From the NCBI RefSeq assembly GCF_023015905.1, contig NZ_JALKBD010000006.1, forward strand, positions 124,001 through 188,000: a DNA stretch of 64,000 nucleotides, given 5' to 3'. Shown here piece by piece: positions 27,825-37,169 of this stretch; the first letter of the stretch is position 1, and each line of letters begins with the position of its first letter. Below the pieces are notes generated by a model. It did not search any database and was not told the DNA's origin. It worked only from the letters and a program-made list of their open reading frames with translations. A program made the position numbers and the translations under genes. The DNA comes from Arenibacter sp. F20364. Lineage in GTDB: Bacteria > Bacteroidota > Bacteroidia > Flavobacteriales > Flavobacteriaceae.

Positions 27825-29186
27825 ATGCCAGAAACCAACCGCATAGAATTTAAATCAGAACTGACCAAAGACTTGGATTTGGAAAAAGAGGTGGTGGCCT
27901 TTTTAAACTATCACGAGGGCGGTCTGATTTATATCGGTATTGATAAAACGGAGACCATCCTTGGTGTGGCAGACCCAGATGGCGATATGCTAAAAATAAA
28001 AGACCGTATCAAACATAATATTTCGCCATCGGCCATGGGCTTGTTCGATGTGGTTTCGGAAGATAAAGACGGTAAAACTATCATTAAAATCATTGTAGCA
28101 AGTGGTAGTGAAAAACCGTACTTCAAGAAAAAATACGGGATGACCGAGAAAGGGTGTTACATACGTATTGGTACGGCTGCCGAGCCGATGCCCCAAAAAA
28201 TAATCGAAACATTATTTGCTACCCGTACCCGCAATTCCATTGGCAAAATAAAATCCAATCGGCAGGATCTAAGCTTTGAACAGTTGCTTATTTATTATCA
28301 GGAGAAACGAAAACCACTGAATAAACAGTTTCAAAAAAACCTAGAACTCATCACCCCACAAGGTGATTTAAATTATGCAGCCTACCTCCTAGCCGATGTA
28401 AACAACATTTCGGTAAAAGTAGCCAAATACAAAGGGGATACGCGCGTAGATTTAACTGAGAGCAATGAGTATGGTTATGTTTCCTTGATCAAGGCTACTA
28501 AAAGTGTACTGGATAAAATTGATATTGAGAACCGTACAGGCACCCAAATAACCGCTAAGGAACGTAAGGAAAAACGCCTTTGGAACGCCATTGCCATTAG
28601 GGAAGCGATTATCAACGCTTTTGTGCACAACGACTACACTCGGGAAATAGCACCAAAGTTCGAAATTTTTAATGACCGAATCGAAATTACTTCTGCAGGT
28701 TCCTTGCCCGAAGGCCTGAGCGAAAGCGAATTCTTTGAAGGCTTTTCCATTCCGCGGAACAAAGAACTCATGCGTATTTTCAAAGATCTGGATCTGGTAG
28801 AACAACTGGGTTCGGGCATTCCAAGAATACTGGAATCGTACAGTAAATCATGTTTTCATTTCTCCGATAATTTCCTCAGAATGGTATTCCCTTCGGCAGT
28901 GCCTGTTTATGAAGAACCCGCACAAGAGAAGCCAAAAGATGGGTTGGTAGATGGGTTGGTAAAAGAGTTGGTAAAAGAGTTGGTAAAAGAACTTCCAGAT
29001 ACGCAGATAAAGATACTGAATCTGGTAAGTGAAGATAAACACATTACCATAAGTGCTATGGCAAAAAAGTTAGGAACCAGTACGACTACTATAGATAACC
29101 ATATTGAGATATTAAAAAACAAAAATGTATTGAAACGTGTGGGTGGTAGAAAAACCGGATATTGGCAAATCGTTGAACAAGAATGA
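27825..29186 (+). CDS. AlbA_2 (Schlafen-like) ATP-binding protein with winged-helix tail
   Basis: 453 residues. The N-terminal AlbA_2/Schlafen-AAA domain begins EFKSELTKDLDLEKEVVAFLNYHEGG and runs to about 120. A RecG-C-terminal-like/GHKL-type region follows, with LGSGIPRILESY near 325-336. Short repeats of LV(D/K)(G/E) occur at about 370-392, then a winged HTH (TISAMAKKLGTSTTTIDNHI). These proteins often sit between hsdS and hsdR in Bacteroidota, where their role is not settled. Its last 4 bp overlap hsdR (ATGA). The 88 bp gap before it is the largest in this operon, so an internal promoter there is possible. Confidence 0.85.
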   Translation: MPETNRIEFKSELTKDLDLEKEVVAFLNYHEGGLIYIGIDKTETILGVADPDGDMLKIKDRIKHNISPSAMGLFDVVSEDKDGKTIIKIIVASGSEKPYFKKKYGMTEKGCYIRIGTAAEPMPQKIIETLFATRTRNSIGKIKSNRQDLSFEQLLIYYQEKRKPLNKQFQKNLELITPQGDLNYAAYLLADVNNISVKVAKYKGDTRVDLTESNEYGYVSLIKATKSVLDKIDIENRTGTQITAKERKEKRLWNAIAIREAIINAFVHNDYTREIAPKFEIFNDRIEITSAGSLPEGLSESEFFEGFSIPRNKELMRIFKDLDLVEQLGSGIPRILESYSKSCFHFSDNFLRMVFPSAVPVYEEPAQEKPKDGLVDGLVKELVKELVKELPDTQIKILNLVSEDKHITISAMAKKLGTSTTTIDNHIEILKNKNVLKRVGGRKTGYWQIVEQE

Positions 29187-32100
29187 AAAAGTTTACCGAA
29201 GCACAATTAGAAACCGTATTTGCGACCCAACTGGAACAGGAAGGGTATCCGCACCATTTGGGCAATGCCATAACAAGGGACGAGGACGAAGTACTGATCG
29301 AGGAAGACCTGCGCCATTTCCTGCTACAACAGTATCATGAAGAAGGGATAACCGAGATGGAGGTGCAATCCATCATCCTTCGATTAAAAACCCTTCCATC
29401 TTCGGATCTTTATGAAAGCAACAAAACGTTTATGCGATGGCTTTCAGACGGTTTCTCTCTAAAGCGGGAAGATCATAAGCAAAAGGATATTTGGATTTAC
29501 TTAATCGATTATTCCCCTAAAAATCAGAACACCTATAAATTTGTTAATCAACTGGAAATAATAGGTAATCAAAAACGAATTCCAGATGGAATCATCTATA
29601 TCAATGGTATCCCTGTAGTTGTTTTTGAGTTTAAAACGGCCATTCAGGAAAACACGACCATCCACAATGCCTACGTTCAATTAACTGTACGCTATGAACG
29701 GGACATTCCCGAACTTTTTAAATACAACGCTTTTTGTGTTGTTAGCGATGGTGTAAACACCAAAGCAGGTTCATTATTTGCCCCTTATGAATTCTTTTAT
29801 GCCTGGAGGCGCATTGCAGGATTGGCCAAAGATGTCGACGGTATAGACAGTATGTTTACCCTAATACAAGGGATGTTGCATCACAAAAGAATCCAGGACA
29901 TAATCCGCAATTTTATCTTCTTACCGGATAGTTCCAAAAAGGATGAAAAAATAGTGTGTAGGTATCCACAGTACTACGCAGCCCGGGCTTTGTATGATAA
30001 TATTATAAAAGCCCAAAAACCACAGGGAGACGGGAAGGGAGGCACCTATTTTGGCGCAACCGGCTGCGGTAAAAGCTTTACAATGTTGTTTCTTACCCGT
30101 TTATTGATGAAGAGCGAGCATTTTGAAAGTCCTACGATCATCTTAATTACAGACCGTACCGATTTGGACGATCAGCTTAGCGGGCAATTTACCAATGCCA
30201 AAACCTATGTTGGTGATAATACCATTGTAAGTGTAGAAAGCCGTGCAGATTTGAGGGACCGCATTCAGGGAAGAGAAAGTGGTGGCGTTTTTTTAACCAC
30301 CATCCACAAATTCACGGAAGATACAGAGCTCCTTACTGAAAGAACCAATGTAATCTGTATCTCGGACGAGGCCCATCGTAGTCAAACCAACCTCGATCAA
30401 AAAATAAGAATTACAGAGAAAGGCGTTGAAAAATCCTTTGGCTTTGCCAAATACTTGCACGATTCCCTACCCAATGCCACCTATGTCGGCTTTACCGGAA
30501 CACCCATAGACGCTACGCTTGATGTTTTTGGAAGAGTGGTAGATGAATATACGATGACCGAATCGGTCAAGGATGAAATCACGGTACGAATTGTTTACGA
30601 GGGTCGTGCAGCAAAAGTAGCACTACAAAATAGTGAGCTGCAAAAAATAGAGGAATATTACAAAGTGGCCGAAGAAGATGGTGCCAATGAATATCAAGTT
30701 CAGGAAAGTAAAAATCAATCGGCCAATATGAATGCCATACTTGGTGACCCTGACCGCCTCCAAGCCATTGCCGAAGATTTTGTGAAGCATTATGAAAAAC
30801 GCGTCGATGAAGGAGCCACAGTTGAAGGTAAGGCAATGCTGGTATGCAGTAGCCGTGAAATAGCCTATGACATTTATAAAAACATTATAGCCCTTAGACC
30901 AGAATGGGCCGTTGTGAAAAAAGCAGCCTTAGGGACAAAACTTACGGATAGGGAAAAGCGTGAAATAAAACCTATTGAACGGATTAAATTGATAATGACT
31001 CGTGGAAAGGATGACCCTAAAGCGATGTATGACCTTTTGGGCACCAAGGAATATCGAAAAGAACTGGATCGGCAATTTAAAAGTGGAAAGTCCAACTTTA
31101 AAATCGCAATCGTGGTCGATATGTGGCTCACGGGCTTTGATGTGCCTTTTCTAGATAGCATTTATATAGATAAGCCCATACAACAGCACAACCTTATCCA
31201 GACCATATCCCGTGTCAACAGAAAATTTGCTGGCAAGAATAAAGGTCTGGTGATTGATTATATAGGCATAAAAAAACAAATGAACTTGGCCTTGGCCAAA
31301 TACAACAAGGGCGATCAGCAGAATTTTGAAGACATTAGGGAATCATTGGTTGTGGTTAGGAACCATCTGGATCTTTTAGGTAAAATTCTTCATAAGTTTG
31401 ACAGTACCCCCTATTTTGATGGCACTGCTTTACAACAACTCAACACTTTAAATCAAGCATCGGAATACGTGCAAACAACTAAAGAAACAGAGACCCGGTT
31501 TATGGGCTTGGTGAAGCGGTTGAAGGCTGCCTACGATATTTGTGCGGGAAGTGAAAAATTGACTCAGATAGAACGAGACTACACCCATTTTTATCTTGCG
31601 GTACGTTCCATCGTTTTTAAATTGACCAAAGGAAACGCTCCTGATACCGCACAAATGAACGCGAGGGTACGAGAGATGATAAAGGATGCTCTTGCCAGTG
31701 AAGGGGTTGAAGAGATATTTAAGATGGGAAATGAAGAGGAAAGCGAACAGGATATTTTTGATGAAGCTTACATGGCCAAGATCGATAAGATTAAATTACC
31801 CAACACCAAAATAAAATTACTTCAACAGTTGCTTGCCAAAGCCATTGGTGAAATGAGAAAAGTCAATAAAGTAAAGGGGGTTGATTTTTCAAAGAAAATG
31901 GAATCCCTGGTTGCCCGTTATAACGAACGCAAGGAAAATGATGTCCTACGCAGTGAAGTTTATGAGGAGATGGCGGAAGAATTGACCAAACTCATTTGGG
32001 AGGTACAAAAGGAATTTAAAGCTGGGGACGTTTTAGGAATCGATTTTGAGGAAAAGGCATTTTATGATATACTAAAGGAATTATGCAATAAGTATGATTT

Positions 32101-32329
32101 TAGATATCCCGAAGAAAAATTGATAGAGCTTGCCAAAGCAGTTAAGGATCTTGTGGATGGACAGGCAAAATTTCCTGATTGGAGTAAGCGAAACGACATT
32201 AAATCTGCCCTCAAAGTGGGCCTTATCTTATTACTGGATGAATACGGCTATCCACCAGTAGAAAGAGACGAAGTATATACTGAAATTTTTGAACAGGCCG
32301 AGAATTTTAAGAAGAACAGAGAGGTTTAA
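29183..32329 (+). CDS. hsdR: Type I restriction endonuclease subunit
   Basis: 1048 residues. An N-terminal PD-(D/E)xK nuclease (DGIIYINGIPVVVFEFKT, about 135-153) precedes the translocase with Walker A GATGCGKS (about 290-297), the SDEAHRSQ box (about 393) and helicase motifs as far as QTISRVNRKF (about 675). A C-terminal helical region binds the methylase complex. It pumps unmodified DNA and cuts it. It starts inside the stop of the AlbA_2 gene. It appears intact, so the restriction system should be active. Confidence 0.97.
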   Translation: MKKFTEAQLETVFATQLEQEGYPHHLGNAITRDEDEVLIEEDLRHFLLQQYHEEGITEMEVQSIILRLKTLPSSDLYESNKTFMRWLSDGFSLKREDHKQKDIWIYLIDYSPKNQNTYKFVNQLEIIGNQKRIPDGIIYINGIPVVVFEFKTAIQENTTIHNAYVQLTVRYERDIPELFKYNAFCVVSDGVNTKAGSLFAPYEFFYAWRRIAGLAKDVDGIDSMFTLIQGMLHHKRIQDIIRNFIFLPDSSKKDEKIVCRYPQYYAARALYDNIIKAQKPQGDGKGGTYFGATGCGKSFTMLFLTRLLMKSEHFESPTIILITDRTDLDDQLSGQFTNAKTYVGDNTIVSVESRADLRDRIQGRESGGVFLTTIHKFTEDTELLTERTNVICISDEAHRSQTNLDQKIRITEKGVEKSFGFAKYLHDSLPNATYVGFTGTPIDATLDVFGRVVDEYTMTESVKDEITVRIVYEGRAAKVALQNSELQKIEEYYKVAEEDGANEYQVQESKNQSANMNAILGDPDRLQAIAEDFVKHYEKRVDEGATVEGKAMLVCSSREIAYDIYKNIIALRPEWAVVKKAALGTKLTDREKREIKPIERIKLIMTRGKDDPKAMYDLLGTKEYRKELDRQFKSGKSNFKIAIVVDMWLTGFDVPFLDSIYIDKPIQQHNLIQTISRVNRKFAGKNKGLVIDYIGIKKQMNLALAKYNKGDQQNFEDIRESLVVVRNHLDLLGKILHKFDSTPYFDGTALQQLNTLNQASEYVQTTKETETRFMGLVKRLKAAYDICAGSEKLTQIERDYTHFYLAVRSIVFKLTKGNAPDTAQMNARVREMIKDALASEGVEEIFKMGNEEESEQDIFDEAYMAKIDKIKLPNTKIKLLQQLLAKAIGEMRKVNKVKGVDFSKKMESLVARYNERKENDVLRSEVYEEMAEELTKLIWEVQKEFKAGDVLGIDFEEKAFYDILKELCNKYDFRYPEEKLIELAKAVKDLVDGQAKFPDWSKRNDIKSALKVGLILLLDEYGYPPVERDEVYTEIFEQAENFKKNREV

Positions 32330-32350
32330 CCAAAGAATAGGTCTATTTGC

Positions 32351-32497
32351 TCATTCAATTGCTCCCTCAATTGCTCCATCATTTGCTCCTACATCTGTTT
32401 CATCAGCGCCTCCAAGAATAGATCTAGGAATAATAGTCTTAAAAGTAGCTCCTTCAATAAATTGGACGTTATCTGGTACTGATGGTGGAATTGGCAT
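32351..32497 (-). pseudogene. Fragment of a second AlbA_2/RecG-like gene (C-terminal linker)
   Basis: Minus-strand translation gives about 48 residues resembling the segment after the ATP-binding domain of AlbA_2/RecG-like proteins (FIEGATFKTIIP), then VGANDGAIEGAIE repeats and a stop. Similar FKEATFIIAIP and VGANDGAIEGAIE sequences occur in the minus-strand fragment at 55899-56218. It lies antisense to the front of the integrase fragment and directly after hsdR. It is a remnant, not a working gene. Confidence 0.6.
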
Positions 32498-33185
32498 AAA
32501 AATGAGAGCTATTAGAGCACTTTACAACCTAGCATTTGAACGCAACCTTGTTAAGGAAGAGTTCTACCCATTCAAAACATATAAGGTTTCCAAATTGAAG
32601 GGTAAGAGTCCTAAAAAGGCATTGACTATGGAGCAAGTCAAGAAAATAGTTGACCTTGACTTGAAGAAATATCCTTCTTTGGCCAATACCAGAAATTATT
32701 TTGTCTTTAGCTTATATACAAGAGGAATGAACTTTACCGACATGATGAAGCTGGAATGGAGTACAATTGATGACAACAAAATTTTCTATACCCGTTCAAA
32801 AACCAAAGGAAATTTTATGATCAAGATATTACCTCCTGTTCGGGAAATTTTAGATTATTATCAAGAATATTCCTTGGGAACGAAATATGTATTCCCCATT
32901 CTGTTAAAGGATGAATTAACCCCATTACAACTCGAAAATAGAAAGCACAAAACTCTTCAACGTTACAATAAGGAATTAAAAGAAACTGCAAAAATCTGTG
33001 GAATAGATAAACCTTTGAGCAGTTACGTTGCACGACATAGTTATGCCAACTGCTTAAAGCAAAAAGGAGTTGCTACCGATGTTATCAGTGAATCTATGGG
33101 GCATCAAAATTTGGCAGTTACACAGGCCTATTTAAAAGAATTGGATAGCGCTGTTTTGGATGAGGCGAGTGAGCTTCTTTTGTAG
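32481..33185 (+). pseudogene. Truncated tyrosine recombinase (catalytic half only)
   Basis: The open frame begins at 32289 inside the hsdR end, but the first 60 residues are unrelated filler. Homology starts near GIGIKMRAIRALYNLAF, the end of the core-binding domain, and continues to the stop. The catalytic set is complete: Arg I in TRGMNF, Lys in KTKGNF, SYVARHSYAN with Arg II, GHQNLAVTQAY with His and Tyr. Arm domain and first part of the core-binding domain are missing. Recombinases beside type I loci in Bacteroidota can invert hsdS; this may be such an enzyme in decay or the end of an older element. Confidence 0.75.
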
Positions 33186-33600
33186 ACATTCCAAACCAAG
33201 TATAATTTGCTAATTCTAGAATTTTCAAGTGTCATTCACCTGTCCTTACGAATCCTTTTGGTTCTCACGTTGATTTAATAAATATAATTTAAAAAGCCTC
33301 CTGTAATTTTATCATCATAATTAGTATAGTTGTCATATTTTTTAAGGGATTGAAGACTGAGATATACACTTTATCTTTTAGCATAAATACTTCAATTCAG
33401 CTTAGGTATTTTTTTTAATATACTAACTCGCCAAATTAAGCCACCTCTTTATTGGCTAAAATCGATAATAATTATTACGTCATTAACTAAAATTACACAG
33501 CATAAAAAGATCTACATACTTGGCATTGACCGACATCACTAAAAATAATAGTCAAACCATCTCCTAAAAAAAGCTCTTCAACTAAAATTTCTTTATTACA
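33186..33600. other. Non-coding gap after the integrase fragment
   Basis: About 415 bp of AT-rich sequence with no frame of interest and no obvious repeat. It separates the plus-strand defence block from the minus-strand cargo. Confidence 0.5.
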
Positions 33601-33646
33601 ATTGCATAACGGGCCCAACCAAAATTTGATGGGCCCTTTATGCAAT
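33601..33646 (-). terminator. Strong hairpin terminator after the beta-barrel gene
   Basis: A near-perfect stem ATTGCATAA.GGGCCC paired with GGGCCC.TTATGCAAT around a loop of about 12 bases. It lies about 55 bp beyond the stop of the minus-strand outer-membrane protein gene and is the likely 3' end of that transcript. Confidence 0.7.
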
Positions 33647-33702
33647 TCTACTGCGTACTTATTTGTAAAAGACTATAAGGGCAATTCCTTTTTTTTGAAC
33701 AA

Positions 33703-34227
33703 CTATATTCTAATCGAGGCCCCCACGGTTAGATAGGCTACGCCATAGCCTAGCTCTGCAAAGACTGCAAGGTTTTTGGAAAAATACCACCGCCCACCGG
33801 CGAAGGCCGTTGCACTTAAACCTCCACCATAACTCCCCGCGCCACTATAGGACAGAAAATTATACGTAGCCATAAGGCCGCCATAGACATCAAGATTGTC
33901 TACATTCAAGCCCGTATAGTGATAAGCCCCCCGAACCCCAATAATGGTGTAGGACCATTTGTCATTCCCCCCCAAATAATTGTACTTATAGGTTTTAGTA
34001 CCTACATAGCCTCCTAAACTCACGACCCCAGGCCCTGGGACATCCCAAATACCTCTTTCATAACTGATGCTGAACCCCGGGCTTTGGGATGAGGTTGTGT
34101 AGTTTCCATAGCTACCTCCAAAACCAATACCCCCATTTACAACATTGGTGCCAACATTAAATTCTTGGGCCATGACCATTGGACCAGCCAATAAAGCGAT
34201 GGCGATATATATAATTGATTTTCTCAT
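33703..34227 (-). CDS. Small outer-membrane beta-barrel protein
   Basis: The frame opens at 34257, but the ATG at 34225-34227 gives a good signal peptide (MRKSIIYIAIALLAGPMVMAQ). The remaining 150 residues alternate Gly/Tyr-rich strands (YGNYTT, YTIIGVRGAYHYTG, LAVFAELGYGVAYLTVGASIRI) and end in a strand typical of a barrel C-terminus. Function is not recognised; small barrels of this kind are often porin-like or structural. A strong terminator follows. It is the last gene of a short run with two lipoproteins. Confidence 0.8.
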   Translation of the reverse strand: MRKSIIYIAIALLAGPMVMAQEFNVGTNVVNGGIGFGGSYGNYTTSSQSPGFSISYERGIWDVPGPGVVSLGGYVGTKTYKYNYLGGNDKWSYTIIGVRGAYHYTGLNVDNLDVYGGLMATYNFLSYSGAGSYGGGLSATAFAGGRWYFSKNLAVFAELGYGVAYLTVGASIRI

Positions 34228-34284
34228 TGTGGTTGTTTTTTTGTTTAAAGCTCTCATCTTATTTTTTTTTTAAATTGTTATTTG

Positions 34285-34959
34285 TTATTGTACTGTAATC
34301 TGCATCATAGATGCCCCGTGGCTTACTATTGAATTTAATTCCCCTGAATTTTCAACCTTTTCAGAAAAGTAATCGGAATCGTAAACAATCCTTCCCGTAT
34401 TGTTCCCTATAAACACCCCTCCTTCATTTCCCTTATTATCCAGCATTACAAATGCCATTTGGACATTTTCAATTCCGCCCTCCACTATTCTTCCCGATAG
34501 GGAGATAGCAGAATCGGCCGTAAAGGAGCCAATGTCCGAGGTTGTTATCAGGAATACCGAAAATTTATCGTTCTCCCCGGATATAAATGAACCATAGCCT
34601 TCATCAATTTCTACGCCTTGATCCCCAAAATAATCAATGGTCAATTTTCCATTATCCTGATTGGAAAACGTAAGCTCGTAGTTATTAAATTGGGAGCCTA
34701 CAACATCGCCTGGCACTGTGCTGGACTTAAGGAGCATAGGCTTTACATGATATGTCCCTTCTATTTTTGGCGGCTTATTGCCTAGGTTCATTTGGAACCC
34801 CAAAGAATCCAAAGCCCTTACCAATTCCGGTGTATAAAAATCTTCAATAGAGCTTAAAGATCCATCGAAACCCATATTCCCCAAATCGTCTTCCTTGGAG
34901 CAACTAACAAAAGCAAGAATTGCAGTGACGGCAACTAGCCTTAAAAAATTCGTTTTCAT
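34285..34959 (-). CDS. Lipoprotein, unknown function
   Basis: 224 residues. The signal peptide ends with lipobox FVSC (C20), followed by an acidic SKEDD stretch. Such acidic residues after the cysteine resemble the lipoprotein export signal for surface display in Flavobacteriia. The body looks beta-rich (YELTFSNQDNGKLTIDYFGDQG) without a recognised domain. It is 57 bp from the barrel gene and 31 bp behind the next lipoprotein, so the three are probably cotranscribed. Confidence 0.75.
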   Translation of the reverse strand: MKTNFLRLVAVTAILAFVSCSKEDDLGNMGFDGSLSSIEDFYTPELVRALDSLGFQMNLGNKPPKIEGTYHVKPMLLKSSTVPGDVVGSQFNNYELTFSNQDNGKLTIDYFGDQGVEIDEGYGSFISGENDKFSVFLITTSDIGSFTADSAISLSGRIVEGGIENVQMAFVMLDNKGNEGGVFIGNNTGRIVYDSDYFSEKVENSGELNSIVSHGASMMQITVQ

Positions 34960-34990
34960 TGTTCTCTTCCTTTAATTATTACAAATTGAT

Positions 34991-35251
34991 TTAATCTTCA
35001 CAACTGGCTATAATTACATCTATGGCCTCTTGTATATCCCCATCTTCATCACCACAGGATTTCTTAAGACCCTGTAATGCCGACACCAATTCCGAACAGC
35101 TTAAATCATCTTCGTTTTCACTTAACTTGAGTAATTTGTTTAGACACTCCAAACTGTTAAAAGTCTCTGCTGAATCCCGTACCGTATCAGGTGTACAACT
35201 TGTAAATACCATTGTGGCCACCAGGGCCATAAATACCATTGATTTTTTCAT
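34991..35251 (-). CDS. Small cysteine-containing lipoprotein, unknown
   Basis: 86 residues. Lipobox FTSC gives an acylated Cys19, and four further cysteines lie in a helical, acidic mature part of about 65 residues, consistent with two disulfides. No family recognised. It is the first of the three-gene lipoprotein/barrel run. Confidence 0.7.
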   Translation of the reverse strand: MKKSMVFMALVATMVFTSCTPDTVRDSAETFNSLECLNKLLKLSENEDDLSCSELVSALQGLKKSCGDEDGDIQEAIDVIIASCED

Positions 35252-35345
35252 AATTAATGTTTTAAATGTTATTGATAATCCAATATTATGTCTGTTTAAA
35301 GGAAAGGGCGGTTATTACTGTATGAAACAGGCATTTTGTTATAGG

Positions 35346-35379
35346 AAAGGGTCCCTCCTAAAAAAAGTAGGGGCCCTTT
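35346..35379. terminator. Hairpin, possible terminator or attenuator
   Basis: AAAGGGTCCCT pairs with AGGGGCCCTTT (one G-T pair) around a 12-base loop. It lies about 95 bp upstream of the small cysteine lipoprotein gene and could be a leader structure or read-through barrier. Confidence 0.4.
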
Positions 35380-35435
35380 TACCCTTGTGCTTATTGCAGC
35401 CACTATCGTTTGCTTAAACATTCTTAAATAACAAA

Positions 35436-35465
35436 GCCCAACACTATTGATTTATAGTGTTGGGC
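35436..35465 (-). terminator. Strong 12 bp hairpin terminator
   Basis: GCCCAACACTAT, a 6-base loop and ATAGTGTTGGGC form a perfect 12 bp stem. It lies about 105 bp beyond the stop of the minus-strand zinc-ribbon membrane protein gene. It probably separates that gene from the lipoprotein run. Confidence 0.65.
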
Positions 35466-35571
35466 CCATCCTGTTCCCTTGTTTTTTTAGTTTCCAATTG
35501 GCCAAACATAGTGGCCAAAGGTCATCCTCCGTTATTTAAAGAGAAATAATTTTTTTACAAAAGTTAATACG

Positions 35572-36006
35572 CTACTGGTTGTAGAAATATACCACTGCAA
35601 GGATAATTAAAATAACAAAGATCAGTTTATAGGTAATTCTTAAAATGAAACCTGAAATTAGGGCTGTTACCCCTATGGCAATCCAATTAGAGGTATACTG
35701 ATAGGCCACAATCCCTCCAATAATAAATCCAAGCAGCATAAAAAAATCGTTCATGCTAAAATCGTTCCCGGATGTTTTTTTGGCGCTCGATGTCTTTGTG
35801 GAATTCGGTTTTACTGGAGCCGCCTTTGCAACCGATTTTTTTGCTACCTCCCGGTCCGGGCTATAGTCGTATATGACCCCGGCGCCCGAGCATACAATAC
35901 ATGGCCTATCGCCATAGGTAAAGCTATTTTTAGTTGACTCAATCCGTGTGTTATAATCGGTTTCTACCCCTCTTCCTTGACAGTTTGTACATGTTCTAGT
36001 TCTCAT
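35572..36006 (-). CDS. DnaJ-type zinc-ribbon membrane protein
   Basis: 144 residues. The N-terminus has two CxxCxGxG units (CTNCQGRG near 7-14, CIVCSGAG near 36-43) as in the DnaJ zinc-binding region. A Lys/Ser/Pro-rich linker follows, then two or three membrane helices (about 87-142). It probably displays a small zinc domain in the cytoplasm from a membrane anchor. Function unknown. Confidence 0.7.
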   Translation of the reverse strand: MRTRTCTNCQGRGVETDYNTRIESTKNSFTYGDRPCIVCSGAGVIYDYSPDREVAKKSVAKAAPVKPNSTKTSSAKKTSGNDFSMNDFFMLLGFIIGGIVAYQYTSNWIAIGVTALISGFILRITYKLIFVILIILAVVYFYNQ

Positions 36007-36123
36007 AATTAATTAGGTTTTAATTGTGAAATAAAGGTAGCTAGGCAAGCCAAGTCCAAAGAAAACCAATATATGAAAGCGCGGTTTTGATTCATAAAAC
36101 CCTAATGAAGGTCTTTGGTTTGG

Positions 36124-36972
36124 TCAATTAAACTCATGTAGCCTGACGGCTCTTTTATAGGCAGATTCCAATTTCAAACCAATCTGGGAATCATCACCAG
36201 GCTTTACAATATCACATGAACCCTCCGGATCCCCTACAAAAGACGGGCTCGTTTTGATTATTTCCTTTAGCCTTAGCAAGCCAAGTTCTTTCTTTTGTGT
36301 ACTTACCAAAATGTTATTCAATGGACTCTCAAAGGAGTGTTCGAGCTTCATAATGAAGTTATCGACATCTTTGGCCATACTTTCTTTGACAGTATGGGTC
36401 ACCTCCCTAAATCCGCCCAGTTTATTACTTACTTCCTCTAGTACTTTAGTTAGATCGTTAGATCTTTTCCGATCCTCTTTAGGAATCAAGGCACTGGAAG
36501 GCAGCAGGGTGAAAAAATTATAGTATTGAATGCTCTCTACCATCATATCGTCCGGTTTTACGGTTTTCGGACCTGTGACCAATTTGGCCAATTCATATGA
36601 TGCATTCACGCCATTCTGAAGTGTTAATTGCAGTTCATTGGTCAAATTTCTTGTCTCCATTGAATAAGGTTGTATTTTTAAGCTTTGCCTATAAATTTTT
36701 GCTAGCGTCTTGCCTAATTCCTTATAGTTCCCAACTGGCCTATCCAAGCGATAAAAACTCTCGGTATTCATTAAAAAAGTCAAGTCCTTTTTTGAGGTAC
36801 AAGTAAATTGGAGCCATTGTTCGTAAAATCTAAATTCCGATTCATGGCTGTTTTGGAAAATGGCCAGTTGCCTTTCTATTAGATTGCTTTGTTTATAGGC
36901 TCCAAAACCAATTATTAGCAAACAGGTTCCCATAAGTATTAGAAATGGAATCTTCAATAGTATGTCTTTCAT
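36124..36972 (-). CDS. Membrane-anchored helical protein, unknown
   Basis: The ATG at 36970-36972 (MKDILLKIPF) is chosen over one three codons upstream. One N-terminal membrane helix (about 8-28) is followed by a long, mostly helical extracytoplasmic part of about 255 residues. The shape recalls the ligand-binding four-helix sensors of chemoreceptors, but no signalling domain follows. No homology recognised. Confidence 0.6.
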   Translation of the reverse strand: MKDILLKIPFLILMGTCLLIIGFGAYKQSNLIERQLAIFQNSHESEFRFYEQWLQFTCTSKKDLTFLMNTESFYRLDRPVGNYKELGKTLAKIYRQSLKIQPYSMETRNLTNELQLTLQNGVNASYELAKLVTGPKTVKPDDMMVESIQYYNFFTLLPSSALIPKEDRKRSNDLTKVLEEVSNKLGGFREVTHTVKESMAKDVDNFIMKLEHSFESPLNNILVSTQKKELGLLRLKEIIKTSPSFVGDPEGSCDIVKPGDDSQIGLKLESAYKRAVRLHEFN

Positions 36973-37169
36973 ATTTACCATAATTTAAATGACCCTGGCC
37001 TAGTTTATAATTTATAGGATATCCCCATCAAAAAATCATCCAGATTCTCCCTGGGGCCCTATTAATTTTCTAGTATTACCTTGGGGCTATCGCTTTCTAC
37101 CGGACAACTGTGTACCTTACGTCCAAATACCCTATACCATACCTGCTAAGTGAACGAATGATCCTTTTT

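Noticed and set aside
28938-29000. Short tandem repeats that might be a CRISPR or minisatellite
   Set aside because: They are in-frame LV(D/K)(G/E) codon repeats inside the AlbA_2-like gene, a common linker in this family. No CRISPR array was seen anywhere in the window.
32289-32480. Front part of the recombinase frame after hsdR
   Set aside because: It overlaps the hsdR end and an antisense AlbA_2-like fragment; recombinase similarity starts only near 32481.
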